Numbered from the stretch's first letter, positions 46,188 through 54,628 are shown. The stretch is DNA of 64,000 nucleotides from Nitratidesulfovibrio sp. SRB-5 (GCF_019931275.1 NZ_JAIOTY010000001.1:1708650-1772649); one strand, 5' to 3'. The notes: generated by a model from the letters alone, not told the origin. Made by a program: numbers and translations.

Positions 46188-46997
46188 ATGGCGCAGGTGA
46201 ACACGCTGGTCATCACCGGCTACGGCACGAACTCGCACGAGGAATCGGCCCACGCGGCCCGCCTTGCCGGCGCAGACCGGGCCGATGTGGCGCATTTCGC
46301 CGACATCGTGGCCCGCAGGATCAGGATCGAGGACTACAATTTCATCGTCTTTCCCGGCGGCTTTCTGGACGGGGACGACCTGGGCGCGGCCCATGCCGCC
46401 GCACAGCGCTGGCTGCACCTTTCCGACGCCGACGGGCAGGCCCTGCTGGACCGCCTGAAGGAATTCGTGGCCCGGGGCGGCCTGGCCATCGGCATCTGCA
46501 ACGGCTTTCAGCTGCTGGTAAAGCTGGGCCTGTTGCCCGCGCTGGACGGCAAGTACTTCGAGCGGCAGGTGTCGCTGGGCCACAACGATTCGGCCCGCTA
46601 CGAAGACCGCTGGGTGACCCTGAAGGTGAACCCCCAGAGCCCCTGCGTGTTCACCAGGGGCATCGACACCTTGTACGTGCCCGTGCGCCACGGCGAAGGC
46701 AAGCTGGTGCCGCTGGACGACGAGGTGATGCGCCGCCTGGTGGCCGAAAACCTGGTCACCCTGCAATACGCCCACCCGGAAACCGGCGAGGTTACCATGG
46801 AATACCCGTGGAACCCCAACGGTTCGCCGCTGGGCATCGCCGGGCTGACCGACCCGTCCGGTCGCATCCTGGGCCTGATGCCCCACCCCGAAGCCTTCAA
46901 CCACCCCACCAACCATCCGGGCTGGACGCGGGGCGAGCCTGCAACGCTGGGCACCGTGCTGTTCGAAAACGCGGTACGCCACCTGCGCGGCCAATAG
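46188..46997 (+). CDS. purQ: Phosphoribosylformylglycinamidine synthase, glutaminase subunit
   Basis: 269 aa. Class I glutamine amidotransferase that feeds ammonia to PurL in purine synthesis. Nucleophile Cys104 in GICNGFQLLVKLG, His233 and Glu235 in LMPHPEAF, plus FPGGFLDGDDLGA and the purQ-typical NPNGSPLGIAGLTDPSGRILG (in parts). It starts with a YGTNSHEE block in place of the usual GTNCD. Start at 46188 with GAGGAG upstream. Its last 23 codons are duplicated just downstream. Confidence 0.9.
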   Translation: MAQVNTLVITGYGTNSHEESAHAARLAGADRADVAHFADIVARRIRIEDYNFIVFPGGFLDGDDLGAAHAAAQRWLHLSDADGQALLDRLKEFVARGGLAIGICNGFQLLVKLGLLPALDGKYFERQVSLGHNDSARYEDRWVTLKVNPQSPCVFTRGIDTLYVPVRHGEGKLVPLDDEVMRRLVAENLVTLQYAHPETGEVTMEYPWNPNGSPLGIAGLTDPSGRILGLMPHPEAFNHPTNHPGWTRGEPATLGTVLFENAVRHLRGQ

Positions 46998-47090
46998 TTC
47001 GAAACGGTCGCGGGGCGAGCCTGCAACGCTGGGCACCGTGCTGTTCGAAAACGCGGTACGCCACCTGCGCGGCCAATAGACCGAAACAGC
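46927..47090 (+). repeat. 82-bp tandem duplication of the purQ 3' end
   Basis: 46927-47008 is repeated at 47009-47090. The first 71 bases of each unit, including the stop codon, are identical; the last 11 differ at four positions. The second copy is not in a coding frame of its own. Confidence 0.95.
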
Positions 47091-47347
47091 CCGCAGGCAC
47101 CGCCAGATATCCGCATGCAACGCGGGAAGGGAATGCACGCATCCCCTTCCCGCGCTTTTCTTGTGCCCGCCGGGCACCTTTTCAAGCCGGGACCGGGGCG
47201 ATATAGGCAGATAGACGGGGCGGGGTGAGGGCTCGGCGCAATCCGGCCCGTACCGGTTCCGGCAGGTTCCCCGGTCCCCTTTGATTCGCTATTTCCAATT
47301 GGTCCGTCAGCCCGACAGACCCGACAATTCCAAAGGAGGCGCACGCC
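46998..47347. other. Spacer downstream of purQ
   Basis: 350 bp without a gene. It contains the second copy of the purQ 3' end, the purQ terminator (47121-47160) and the ribosome site AAAGGAGG of the next gene. Confidence 0.5.
47121..47160 (+). terminator. Terminator of purQ
   Basis: An 11-bp stem (CGCGGGAAGGG 47121-47131 with CCCTTCCCGCG 47144-47154) followed by CTTTTC. Confidence 0.75.
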
Positions 47348-47746
47348 ATGATTCGCTGCCATGCCTGCGGCGCCGACGCCTCCACCGGCTGGGTGCTCGG
47401 CTTCGTGCCTTCGCCTGACAGCCTGAAGATGGGCCTGTGCCGCCAGCACGACACCCCGGACAACCGCAAGCTGGTCAAGACGGCATGGCGCGCCCTGATG
47501 GAGCGTGAGATACGCGCCATGAACGAGCTTTCCGGCCACAAGGCGGGCGCGGTGCTGCGCTGGCGGCTGGACATCGCGTTCATCGACGGGGGTACGCTGA
47601 CCCACGACTGCCTTGAATGCATCGCCACCCCGCAGGGCACCTTGCAGGTGCTGCTGCCGGACGGCGTCCTGCGCTTCTACCCCCTGCCCCAGATTCGCCG
47701 CTACGACCTGCGCCCCGTGCCCGCTCCGGCTGCGGACAAGGCGTAG
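47348..47746 (+). CDS. Unknown protein with N-terminal CxxC
   Basis: 132 aa, not recognised. Starts MIRCHACGADA, a CxxC knuckle, with a third Cys in MGLCRQHDTP and a fourth in DCLECIATP, so a zinc site is possible. The C-terminal half (LQVLLPDGVLRFYPLPQIRRYDLRP in parts) looks like a small beta domain. Excellent ribosome site (AAAGGAGG). Downstream of purQ, same strand. Confidence 0.7.
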   Translation: MIRCHACGADASTGWVLGFVPSPDSLKMGLCRQHDTPDNRKLVKTAWRALMEREIRAMNELSGHKAGAVLRWRLDIAFIDGGTLTHDCLECIATPQGTLQVLLPDGVLRFYPLPQIRRYDLRPVPAPAADKA

Positions 47747-47900
47747 TCCCGCGCGGGCACTCGGTCCATCCCGACCCCCCGCACCGATTCGCCATCGCCG
47801 GACCGTTCAACCGGGCCCCGCCCCACCGTTCAACAGTGGGCAGGTGATTCCTTACCGTTCCCCATTGCTCGCTCTGCCCCCCTGCCATTCCGTGCCCGAG

Positions 47901-47929
47901 TTGACAGGCCCGCCCCGCGGATGCATATG
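47901..47929 (+). promoter_or_regulatory. Promoter of the gene at 47988
   Basis: Perfect -35 TTGACA (47901-47906), 17-bp spacer, CATATG (47924-47929), with a palindrome over the expected start point. Confidence 0.5.
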
Positions 47930-47941
47930 CAAGCGCTTGCA
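47928..47941. promoter_or_regulatory. 14-bp palindromic operator candidate
   Basis: TGCAAGCGCTTGCA, a perfect palindrome overlapping the -10 end and the start point of the promoter at 47901. Its form (GCAA-x-CG-x-TTGC) is like LacI/PurR-family operators. Confidence 0.5.
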
Positions 47942-47987
47942 AACGCTGGCCCGTGCGGCCACCGCAACCGACAACCACGGAGACGCC

Positions 47988-48425
47988 ATGTACGCCGACG
48001 CCGCCACCGAAGCCGCCGTGAATGCCTTCATTGCCCAATGGACCGCCGGAGAAGACGGCGCGGGCGTGCTGCCCGTGTTCGTGGCCCTGTGCGAGCACCT
48101 GCACACCCATGATGGCGCGGTGGCGGAATTCGTCAGCCGCCCCGGCGTCAGCCATTCGTTGCGCGGCACCTTTCCCGGCTGGGCCGCCCGCCCGCTGGCC
48201 GTGCTGGTGGACGTGATCGACGACGACCCCGCCGCGCGCTGGCTGTCGGTGTGCTTTCACGACGATTCCCTGACCGACCCGGAAGAGCGCGGCGACTGGA
48301 TTCCCACCGGCCTCAACGGCAACGACGCCCGCTGCTTCAACCTGGAAGACGGCGACGAAGAGTTCATGCACTACGTGAAGGAACGCATTTCCGAAGCCTT
48401 CGCCCACTGCCGCGCCAACGCGTAA
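47988..48425 (+). CDS. Conserved-looking acidic protein of unknown function
   Basis: 145 aa, soluble, acidic, no membrane segment. Begins MYADAATEAAVNAFIAQW and ends HYVKERISEAFAHCRANA. Mid-region motifs VSHSLRGTFPGWAARPLAVLVDV (in parts) and WLSVCFHDDSLTDPEERGDWIP suggest a compact alpha/beta fold, but I do not recognise the family. Start at 47988 (GGAG upstream). Own promoter and a strong shared terminator. Confidence 0.7.
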   Translation: MYADAATEAAVNAFIAQWTAGEDGAGVLPVFVALCEHLHTHDGAVAEFVSRPGVSHSLRGTFPGWAARPLAVLVDVIDDDPAARWLSVCFHDDSLTDPEERGDWIPTGLNGNDARCFNLEDGDEEFMHYVKERISEAFAHCRANA

Positions 48426-48456
48426 CTCGCCACCTCGCCAGGCTTTTTGCAAAACG

Positions 48457-48498
48457 AACGTCCCCCGCTCGCAGCCGCGAACGGGGGACGTTTTCTTT
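48457..48498. terminator. Bidirectional terminator
   Basis: An 11-bp perfect stem (AACGTCCCCCG 48457-48467 with CGGGGGACGTT 48482-48492), with TTTCTTT on the plus side and CGTTTTGC on the minus side. It serves the gene ending at 48425 (+) and the gene ending at 48516 (-). Confidence 0.8.
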
Positions 48499-48515
48499 CA
48501 TGCGCAGGGTCGACG

Positions 48516-48794
48516 TTACGCGAAGTCGGGGTCGATGGCCGCCCTGCCATTGTCCAGCATAACCTTCAGAAAGCGCACGGTGCGCTCGTCCACCGGCACG
48601 ATGGGAAAGTGCTGCATGCACGAGTCGCACTGGGCCATGGAGGGTTGGGTGGGGCTGATCAGCGGCACCTGGCGGCGGCAGTGCGGACAGGGGTAGAAGA
48701 AGATCACTTCCAGCCCGTCGGGGCGCACCGGATTGAGGGGCTTGCGGCTCTTGCCTTCCTGCCCGTTGTTCCCGTTCCTGTTGTCACCGGCCAT
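48516..48794 (-). CDS. Small zinc-ribbon protein
   Basis: 92 aa. CPHC near 36-39 and CDSC near 56-59 form a four-Cys zinc ribbon; the first 28 residues are Asn/Gly-rich and the C-terminus is a short helix. It begins one base after the gpmI stop with GGAGG upstream, so it is the last gene of rsfS-gpmI. Function unknown; possibly nucleic acid or protein binding. Confidence 0.7.
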   Translation of the reverse strand: MAGDNRNGNNGQEGKSRKPLNPVRPDGLEVIFFYPCPHCRRQVPLISPTQPSMAQCDSCMQHFPIVPVDERTVRFLKVMLDNGRAAIDPDFA

Positions 48795-50477
48795 CTATGC
48801 AGCCTCCGTGTCGCCGTCGTTCTCAAGCAGGGATGCGCCGGTCATCAGTTCCGGCGTGTCCACGCCCCACAGGCCGAGGATGGTGGGGGCGATGTCCCCC
48901 AGCCTGCCATCGCCGCGCAGGCGCAGCGCGCGCATGCCGTCGGGTTGCGACGCATCGCGCTCCGCCACCACGCAGTGCACCCGGTTGGTGGTGTGCGCGG
49001 TCTGCGGGTTGCCCGTGGAATCCAGCAGCTCTTCCGCGTTGCCATGGTCGGCGGTGACGATGAGCCGCCCGCCCGCACCCAGCACCGCTTCCGCGATGCG
49101 GCCCACGCAGGCGTCGACGGTTTCCACGGCGGCAATGGCCGCCGGGATGATGCCTGTATGGCCCACCATGTCGCAGTTGGCCAGGTTGCACACCACCAGC
49201 TGGTAACCGCCCTGCCGCCATTCCTCCAGCAGCAGGTCGGTGACCTCCACCGCGCTCATGGCGGGCTTGAGGTCGTAGGTGGCCACGTCGCGCGGGGAGG
49301 CCACAAGGCGGCGTTCCTCGCCGGGGAAGGGCTCTTCGCGGCCACAGTTCAGGAAGTAGGTGACGTGAGCGTACTTTTCCGTTTCCGCGATGCGCAACTG
49401 GCGCAGTCCCATGGACGACACCACCTCGCCGAGGGTCATGGCCAGGTTGTCCTTGCCGAAGGCCACGGGCACGTCGAAGCTGGCGTCGTAGCCGGTCATG
49501 GTCACGAAGCCGGAAAGCGCGGGGCGCCTGCCGCCGTCCGCCTCGCGGTCGAAGCCGTCGAAGGCGGGGTCGATGAAAGCGCGGGTCAGCTGGCGGGCGC
49601 GGTCCGCCCGGAAATTGAAGAAGAACACGCCGTCGCCGTCGGCCACCCGGCCCACGGGCGCGCCGCCTTCCGCCACCACGCGGGGGGTGACGAATTCGTC
49701 GGTCTCGCCCGCAGCATAGGCCGCGCGCACGACATCGGCCAGCGAGCCGCCCGGCAGCGAGGCCGCCTCGACCAACGCGCCCTTGCCGCCTGTCGGGCCA
49801 GACGGACCAGACGGGCTGGTAAGGGCCGTCCAGGCCAGCGCGTTGCGCTCGTAGCGCTTGTCGCGGTCCATGGCGTAGTAGCGCCCGGTCAGGGTGGCGA
49901 TGCGCCCCCAGCCCGCGTCACGCAGGATGGCTTCAAGGTCGGCCACGTAGCCCGCGCCGCTGGTGGGCGAGGTGTCGCGCCCGTCCAGAAAGGCATGCAC
50001 CAGCACGGGCACGTTGCGGGCCTTGGCCGCCTCCACAAGGGGCCGCAGGTGGCGGATGTGGCTGTGCACCCCGCCGTCGGAAAGCAGGCCCATCAGGTGC
50101 AGCCGCCCGCCGGACGCAACAAGTGCTTCCAGCAGGCCGCACAGCGCGGGATTGCCGGCAAGTTCGCCGGTTTCCACGGCCATGTCGATGCGGGTCAGAT
50201 CCTGATAGACCACCCGGCCCGCCCCGATGTTCATGTGGCCCACTTCGGAGTTGCCCATGAACCCGGCGGGCAGGCCCACGTCTCGCCCGGAGCAGGCCAG
50301 CGTGGTGCGCGAGGGCAGCGCCGTGAGCCGGTCGAGGTTGGGGGTGCGCGCCAGCGACACCGCGTTGCCCAGTCCGGCGGGGGCAATGCCCCAGCCGTCC
50401 AGGATCAGCAGCACCGTGGGTGTCAGCCCCTGCCCCTGTTTTGAGCCCTGTTGCCCTTCCCGCCCCGGCGTGCTCAC
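48795..50477 (-). CDS. gpmI: 2,3-bisphosphoglycerate-independent phosphoglycerate mutase
   Basis: Mn-dependent interconversion of 3- and 2-phosphoglycerate, 560 aa. Metal-site Asp27 in LLILDGWG and the phosphoserine Ser77 in MGNSEVGHMNIG; also HAFLDGRDTSP, TLTGRYYAMDRDKR, FFNFRADRARQLT and the closing DHGNAEEL and GDIAPTIL. Start is a GTG at 50477 in a GTGA overlap with rsfS; the first 18 residues are Gly/Gln-rich. Works in both glycolysis and gluconeogenesis. Confidence 0.95.
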   Translation of the reverse strand: MSTPGREGQQGSKQGQGLTPTVLLILDGWGIAPAGLGNAVSLARTPNLDRLTALPSRTTLACSGRDVGLPAGFMGNSEVGHMNIGAGRVVYQDLTRIDMAVETGELAGNPALCGLLEALVASGGRLHLMGLLSDGGVHSHIRHLRPLVEAAKARNVPVLVHAFLDGRDTSPTSGAGYVADLEAILRDAGWGRIATLTGRYYAMDRDKRYERNALAWTALTSPSGPSGPTGGKGALVEAASLPGGSLADVVRAAYAAGETDEFVTPRVVAEGGAPVGRVADGDGVFFFNFRADRARQLTRAFIDPAFDGFDREADGGRRPALSGFVTMTGYDASFDVPVAFGKDNLAMTLGEVVSSMGLRQLRIAETEKYAHVTYFLNCGREEPFPGEERRLVASPRDVATYDLKPAMSAVEVTDLLLEEWRQGGYQLVVCNLANCDMVGHTGIIPAAIAAVETVDACVGRIAEAVLGAGGRLIVTADHGNAEELLDSTGNPQTAHTTNRVHCVVAERDASQPDGMRALRLRGDGRLGDIAPTILGLWGVDTPELMTGASLLENDGDTEAA

Positions 50478-51061
50478 TGGTCGTCCCCTTCCGGGGCCTT
50501 GGGCGCGGCGGGCTTGCGGGTGCGCGCGCGGGGCTTGGGTTCCTCGGCGTCCGCATCGGCGGACGAGGTGGCCGCGCGCTTGGCGGTAACGGCGGCGGCG
50601 CGGGCGCCAGCCACCTTGCCCGCCATGCGGCGCACGCCGCTGTGGGTGCCCGCCGAGGTGGTGGCTGCCTCCACCGGCGGGGCCAGCTCGCGCCCGTCAT
50701 GCAGCACCGGCGCGTCGGACCACAGGCTTTCCAGGCGGAACATTTCACGCACCGGGGTCTGGAAGACGTTGATGATCACGTCGTTGCAGTCGAGCAGGAT
50801 CCACTGCCCGGCCTGATAGCCTTCCATGCGCAGGAATTCGATCTTTTCGTCGTCGCACATGCCCAGCACGTGGTCGGCCAGGCCCTGCGCGTGGCGCACG
50901 GAACCGGCGGTGACGATGATGATGGATTCGGCAAAGGCGTTCATGCCCGCAAGGTCCAGGGCCAGCACGTCGCGGCCCTTCTTTTCTTCCAGCCAGCCCA
51001 CGAAGGTGGCTACCTTCTCGGCGGTGGGGATGTCCTTGAACTTCTTTTCGATGGGTTTCAT
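50474..51061 (-). CDS. rsfS: Ribosomal silencing factor RsfS with basic tail
   Basis: 195 aa. The RsfS (Iojap/YbeB) domain is residues 1-115: VGWLEEKKGRDVLALDL, ESIIIVTAGSVRHAQGLADHV, GYQAGQWILLDCNDVIINVF and REMFRLESLW (each in parts). It binds L14 and blocks subunit joining during starvation. The last 75 residues are Ala/Arg/Lys/Pro-rich and absent from most homologues. Start MKPIEKKF at 51061, AGGA upstream. Confidence 0.9.
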   Translation of the reverse strand: MKPIEKKFKDIPTAEKVATFVGWLEEKKGRDVLALDLAGMNAFAESIIIVTAGSVRHAQGLADHVLGMCDDEKIEFLRMEGYQAGQWILLDCNDVIINVFQTPVREMFRLESLWSDAPVLHDGRELAPPVEAATTSAGTHSGVRRMAGKVAGARAAAVTAKRAATSSADADAEEPKPRARTRKPAAPKAPEGDDQ

Positions 51062-51143
51062 GCGGTGTCCTGTGGTCCGGCCAACGCGCGGCGCGGCCCG
51101 TGTGTTCGTATGCATGCGGCGGAAGGTCCGCCGATGGCGTCAT

Positions 51144-51218
51144 GTGAATGAGACGTACGTGAATGCGTTGTACATAAATGCAATGTACATGGATGCAATG
51201 GCCGTGAATGCGCTGTCC
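51144..51218. repeat. 15-bp minisatellite upstream of rsfS
   Basis: Five 15-bp units (51144-51158 to 51204-51218), type unit GTGAATGCGTTGTAC. It is AT-richer than its surroundings and lies between the rsfS start and the nitroreductase stop. Confidence 0.75.
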
Positions 51219-51288
51219 GGCGGCATCCGCCGTTCGGCCTGCCCTGCCCCGGATTGCCTGCGGCAGGCGGAGCGGATGGCCGACGGTG

Positions 51289-51942
51289 TTACCCCTTGTC
51301 CTGTGCGTTGCCACCGTGGACCGGCAGCAGCACGGATTCCAAAGGCCGCTTGGGCACGCGGTGGGTGCCGTCCGCGTCGCGGTGATAGCGGATGTCGCCA
51401 TCCGCGCCCACGGTGTCCAGCACGCGGGTTTCGGCGGGCACGCCCAGCGCCAGCACAAGCACAAGGTCCAGTTCGGCATGGGGGGGCGTATCCATGCCAA
51501 GGGCCGCGCGCACGCCGTCGCGGTCGAACGCGCCGATCATGCAGCAGCCAAGGCCCAGCGCCTGCGCACCCAACTGGATGGTCTGGGCCGCGATGCCAAG
51601 GTCGATTTCCGGCGTGGGCGCCCCCTTCCTGTCGCACAGCACGGCGATGTACGCCGCCGGGCGCTCGCCGGAAACCGGCCCCCCCCAGTCCTTCAGGTAG
51701 GCGGCCCAGCGCAGGTGCGGAAACACGGCACCATTGCGCGCCCCATCGGCGCACACGGCATAGCGCAGGGGCTGGCGGTTGGCCCCGCTGGGGCACACCC
51801 GCGCCGTGTCCACCAGCGCGTGCAGCGTGGACAGGGGCACGGCCACGTCCTCACGAAAGCGGCGGCAGGTGCGCGCGGCGCGTACGCACTGGGCAAAGGC
51901 GGCAAATTCGGGGGACTGGACGAAAGAATGCGGCACGGTCAT
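51289..51942 (-). CDS. Nitroreductase family protein
   Basis: 217-aa FMN enzyme of the nitroreductase superfamily. The phosphate-binding start RAARTCRRFRED is followed by VDTARVCPSGANRQPLRY, then DLGIAAQTIQLGAQALGLGCCMIGAFDR (in parts) and LVLVLALGVPAE. Substrate unknown. Start MTVPHSF at 51942. Divergent from paaK. Confidence 0.88.
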   Translation of the reverse strand: MTVPHSFVQSPEFAAFAQCVRAARTCRRFREDVAVPLSTLHALVDTARVCPSGANRQPLRYAVCADGARNGAVFPHLRWAAYLKDWGGPVSGERPAAYIAVLCDRKGAPTPEIDLGIAAQTIQLGAQALGLGCCMIGAFDRDGVRAALGMDTPPHAELDLVLVLALGVPAETRVLDTVGADGDIRYHRDADGTHRVPKRPLESVLLPVHGGNAQDKG

Positions 51943-52408
51943 GGTGCGAATTTCCTGCGGAATGGCGTGGCTGGCTGTGCAGCGTGAACGGGCCAAACGA
52001 GCCCGATGGATCACCCGTTCACTGTCCAAACATTCCATATACCGCATTCCCCAACGCTCCGCAAATGCGCGCACGCGGCGCCTGCCGGTAAACCGGGACG
52101 AAAGGCGGGCCGGGCACCCGCCCCGGAACATGCCCGGCAAGCCGAAACAGGCAGCCCGGCCTTGCAGCGATTTGCCCCGTCCGGGCGGTGCCCCGCCGCC
52201 TCGTCGTTTCCCATCCCGTTCTCTACCCTCATGCTCGTGCATCCGCATGTCACCGGCCCGCGACACGCAAGCCTCGCACCAGCCCGGCATCCTTGACCGC
52301 ATCGGGCAGTTGGGGCACAAGTTGGCCTTGCCCGACATGTGTCGCACGGGCCGCCCGCGCCAGCGCGCCGCGCGGCACCGCCTGCGGTGAACCCGAGAGG
52401 AGAGCCCC
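51943..52408. other. Divergent spacer between nitroreductase gene and paaK
   Basis: 466 bp without a gene. A nitroreductase promoter candidate is at 52036-52064. Upstream of paaK only its ribosome site (GAGGAG) is clear. Confidence 0.4.
52036..52064 (-). promoter_or_regulatory. Candidate promoter of nitroreductase gene
   Basis: On the minus strand TTGCGG (52059-52064), 17-bp spacer, TATATG (52036-52041). Confidence 0.4.
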
Positions 52409-53713
52409 ATGATTTTCGACGTCGACCGCGAGACGCTCCCGCGGGAGGAGCTGGAAGCGCTGCAACTGCGCAGGTTGAAGAATCTCTGCGAGCGCGTCTA
52501 CGCCAACGTGCCTCACTACCGCCGCCGGTTCGAAGAGGCGGGGGTGACCCCGGCGGACATCAAGCGGCTATCCGACGTCACCCTGCTGCCCTTCACCGAA
52601 AAGCAGGACCTGCGCAACAACTATCCCTTCGGGCTGTTTGCCGTGCCCAAGGACACCATAGTGCGGCTGCATGCCTCCAGCGGCACCACCGGCAAGGCCA
52701 CCGTGGTTGGCTACACCAAGCGTGACCTGGACAACTGGGCCGAGCTGATGGCCCGCAGCCTGGCCGCCGCCGGGGTAACCCGCCGCGACCTCATCCACAA
52801 CGCCTACGGGTACGGCTTGTTCACCGGGGGCCTTGGCGCGCACTACGGGGCGGAACGCCTGGGCGCCACGGTCATTCCCGTGTCCGGCGGGGCCACCAAG
52901 CGCCAGGTGCTGCTGCTGCGCGACTTCGGCGCCACGGTCATCTGCTGTACCCCTTCGTACAGCCTGTACCTGCACGAGGCGGCGGAAGAAGCGGGCATCG
53001 ACCTGCGCGAACTGCCCTTGCGCATCGGGGTGTTCGGCGCGGAGCCGTGGTCCGAGGAAATGCGCGCCGAAATCGAGACCAAGCTCGGCATCGACGCCCT
53101 GAACATCTACGGCCTGTCCGAAATCATGGGCCCCGGCGTCTCCATGGAATGCGTGGAAGCCAAGTGCGGCATGCACATCTACGAAGACCATTTCCTGCCG
53201 GAAATCATCGACCCGGTGAGCGGAGAAGCCCTGCCCCCCGGCGCCACCGGCGAACTGGTCATCACCACCCTGACCAAGGAAGGCATTCCGCTGGTGCGCT
53301 ACCGCACCCGCGACATCACCTCGCTGGACTACACCCCCTGCGCCTGCGGCCGCACCCACGTGCGCATGCGCCGCGTGACGGGCCGCAGCGACGACATGCT
53401 GATCATCCGCGGGGTGAACGTGTTCCCCTCGCAGATCGAGTCCATCCTGATGGAAACCGAGGGGCTGGCCCCGCACTACCAGTTGCTGGTCACCCGCGAA
53501 GGGAACCTGGACAACATGGAGGTGCAGGTGGAGGTTTCCGAGGAATTCTTCTCGGACGAGATCAAGAACCTGCAACGCCGCGAAGCCCGGTTGCAGAAGA
53601 CCATCAAGGAATTCCTGGGCGTCACCGCCAAGGTGCGACTGGTGGAGCCGCGCTCCATCCAGCGTTCCGAGGGCAAGGCCAAGCGCGTCATCGACATGCG
53701 CGAAAAGTCGTAG
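52409..53713 (+). CDS. paaK: Phenylacetate-CoA ligase family adenylate-forming enzyme
   Basis: 434 aa; activates phenylacetate or another aryl acid to its CoA thioester with ATP. AMP-binding motif SSGTTGKAT (about 89-97), then [36 protein letters not shown] and the C-terminal hinge [22 protein letters not shown] (quoted in parts). In anaerobes such genes often sit with indolepyruvate oxidoreductase and ACT genes to recover ATP from aromatic amino acid breakdown; no ior gene is in the window, but an ACT gene lies 3 kb on. Followed by a UUCG terminator. Confidence 0.92.
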   Translation: MIFDVDRETLPREELEALQLRRLKNLCERVYANVPHYRRRFEEAGVTPADIKRLSDVTLLPFTEKQDLRNNYPFGLFAVPKDTIVRLHASSGTTGKATVVGYTKRDLDNWAELMARSLAAAGVTRRDLIHNAYGYGLFTGGLGAHYGAERLGATVIPVSGGATKRQVLLLRDFGATVICCTPSYSLYLHEAAEEAGIDLRELPLRIGVFGAEPWSEEMRAEIETKLGIDALNIYGLSEIMGPGVSMECVEAKCGMHIYEDHFLPEIIDPVSGEALPPGATGELVITTLTKEGIPLVRYRTRDITSLDYTPCACGRTHVRMRRVTGRSDDMLIIRGVNVFPSQIESILMETEGLAPHYQLLVTREGNLDNMEVQVEVSEEFFSDEIKNLQRREARLQKTIKEFLGVTAKVRLVEPRSIQRSEGKAKRVIDMREKS

Positions 53714-53741
53714 ACGCGGCACGCAAGATTACGAATGCGAA

Positions 53742-53768
53742 AAGGGGGCTTCGGCCCCCTTCTTCTTT
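53742..53768. terminator. UUCG-loop terminator after paaK
   Basis: AAGGGGGC (53742-53749), loop TTCG, GCCCCCTT (53754-53761), then CTTCTTT. On the other strand it is followed by TTCGCATTCG and may also close the membrane protein pair. Confidence 0.8.
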
Positions 53769-53809
53769 GCGCGACAATAGCTGCGTCCGGTATAATCTCA
53801 CAATGTCGG

Positions 53810-54256
53810 TCAGTCTTCGCCCTGGGCTTCTTTCTGCTCGTGCAAGCGCTTGTTTCGTCTGTACGTCATGGTTTCCGTCATGCCCCCCCAGATACCTGCC
53901 GCGCCAACTGCGAAAAAAACGGCTGCGGGTCCCCAGTCACCCTTCCTGACATACGCGATGACCAGACACAGCCCCGCAAGCCCCATCAGGAAATGCGACA
54001 ATATGTAGTTCCGCTGCACCGGCAGCGGAATCCACGGGTCAAGTGCATACAGATCAAGGTGCAGACTGCGTTCCCCGTCTTTCATGTATTGCGGAGGCAT
54101 GTATTCCGCGATTTTTCGCGATGCCGCTCCCCCAATGAACGCGGCTGCCAGAAACAGCAGGATGAACCCCCAGAACATAAAAAAATTCAGGGTGTCGTGA
54201 AGGTCCAGAATGCCGTTTCCGAGAAAATGCCAGCCGGTGTGAATTGATATTCCCAC
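53810..54256 (-). CDS. Small three-helix membrane protein (paralogue 1)
   Basis: 148 aa, not recognised. Three hydrophobic segments: about 23-43 (FFMFWGFILLFLAAAFIGG), 85-105 and 112-130. Helices one and two are joined by a cytoplasmic-type loop, SRKIAEYMPP...DGERSLHLDLYALDPWIPLPVQRNYILSH (in parts). The tail is charged. Start is a GTG at 54256 with GAGGAGG upstream. The loop and helix pattern recur in the next gene, so the two look like diverged tandem duplicates. GC is lower than in flanking genes. Confidence 0.7.
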   Translation of the reverse strand: MGISIHTGWHFLGNGILDLHDTLNFFMFWGFILLFLAAAFIGGAASRKIAEYMPPQYMKDGERSLHLDLYALDPWIPLPVQRNYILSHFLMGLAGLCLVIAYVRKGDWGPAAVFFAVGAAGIWGGMTETMTYRRNKRLHEQKEAQGED

Positions 54257-54265
54257 CTTGCCTCC

Positions 54266-54628
54266 TCACGTCCGCAGGCTTCGCAAATAGCGGACAAGAC
54301 TGACTATTGTAAAATAGGTCATTAGGGACGCAAAAAACAATGCAAATACCATCGCATTGAAATTGCCTTCGATATAAAATTGCAAGACCATAAGAAATTG
54401 CGAAAACGCAATAATTGCAAGGCCTGCAACATACTGCCTTCTGAGCGACAGAGGAACCCTTGCGTCAAAGGCTATGGAATGAACGTACATTCTGTACGAT
54501 CCGTCATCCAGAGACGCAGGACATATTTCACGTATTTTTCGCACTGTTGCTGTATCGAAAAATCCCCCTATAACAAATATGATTGCACTCAGCATGTAGA
54601 ATACGGAGTCCAACGAATCATACGACAT
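54266..54628 (-). CDS. Small three-helix membrane protein (paralogue 2), low GC
   Basis: 120 aa, not recognised. Helices at about 8-28 (FYMLSAIIFVIGGFF), 66-87 and 92-113. The loop after helix one, TVRKIREICPASLDDG..RMYVHSIAFDARVPLSLRRQYVAG (in parts), lines up with the same loop of paralogue 1 at RKI.E..P, DG, hD..hPL..R.Y. Start at 54628 with GGAG 8 bases upstream; ends 9 bp before paralogue 1. Its DNA is about 41% GC by hand count over 54301-54600, against about two thirds nearby, pointing to recent transfer. Confidence 0.7.
   Translation of the reverse strand: MSYDSLDSVFYMLSAIIFVIGGFFDTATVRKIREICPASLDDGSYRMYVHSIAFDARVPLSLRRQYVAGLAIIAFSQFLMVLQFYIEGNFNAMVFALFFASLMTYFTIVSLVRYLRSLRT

Noticed and set aside
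47009-47090. Second copy of the purQ end as a separate small gene or IS end
   Set aside because: No start codon or frame of its own, no transposase and no terminal inverted repeats; a simple tandem duplication explains it.
51140-51230. Start of a divergent plus-strand gene reading VNALYINAM-type peptides
   Set aside because: The frame is made by the minisatellite and then continues as Arg/Ala-rich shadow of the nitroreductase gene.
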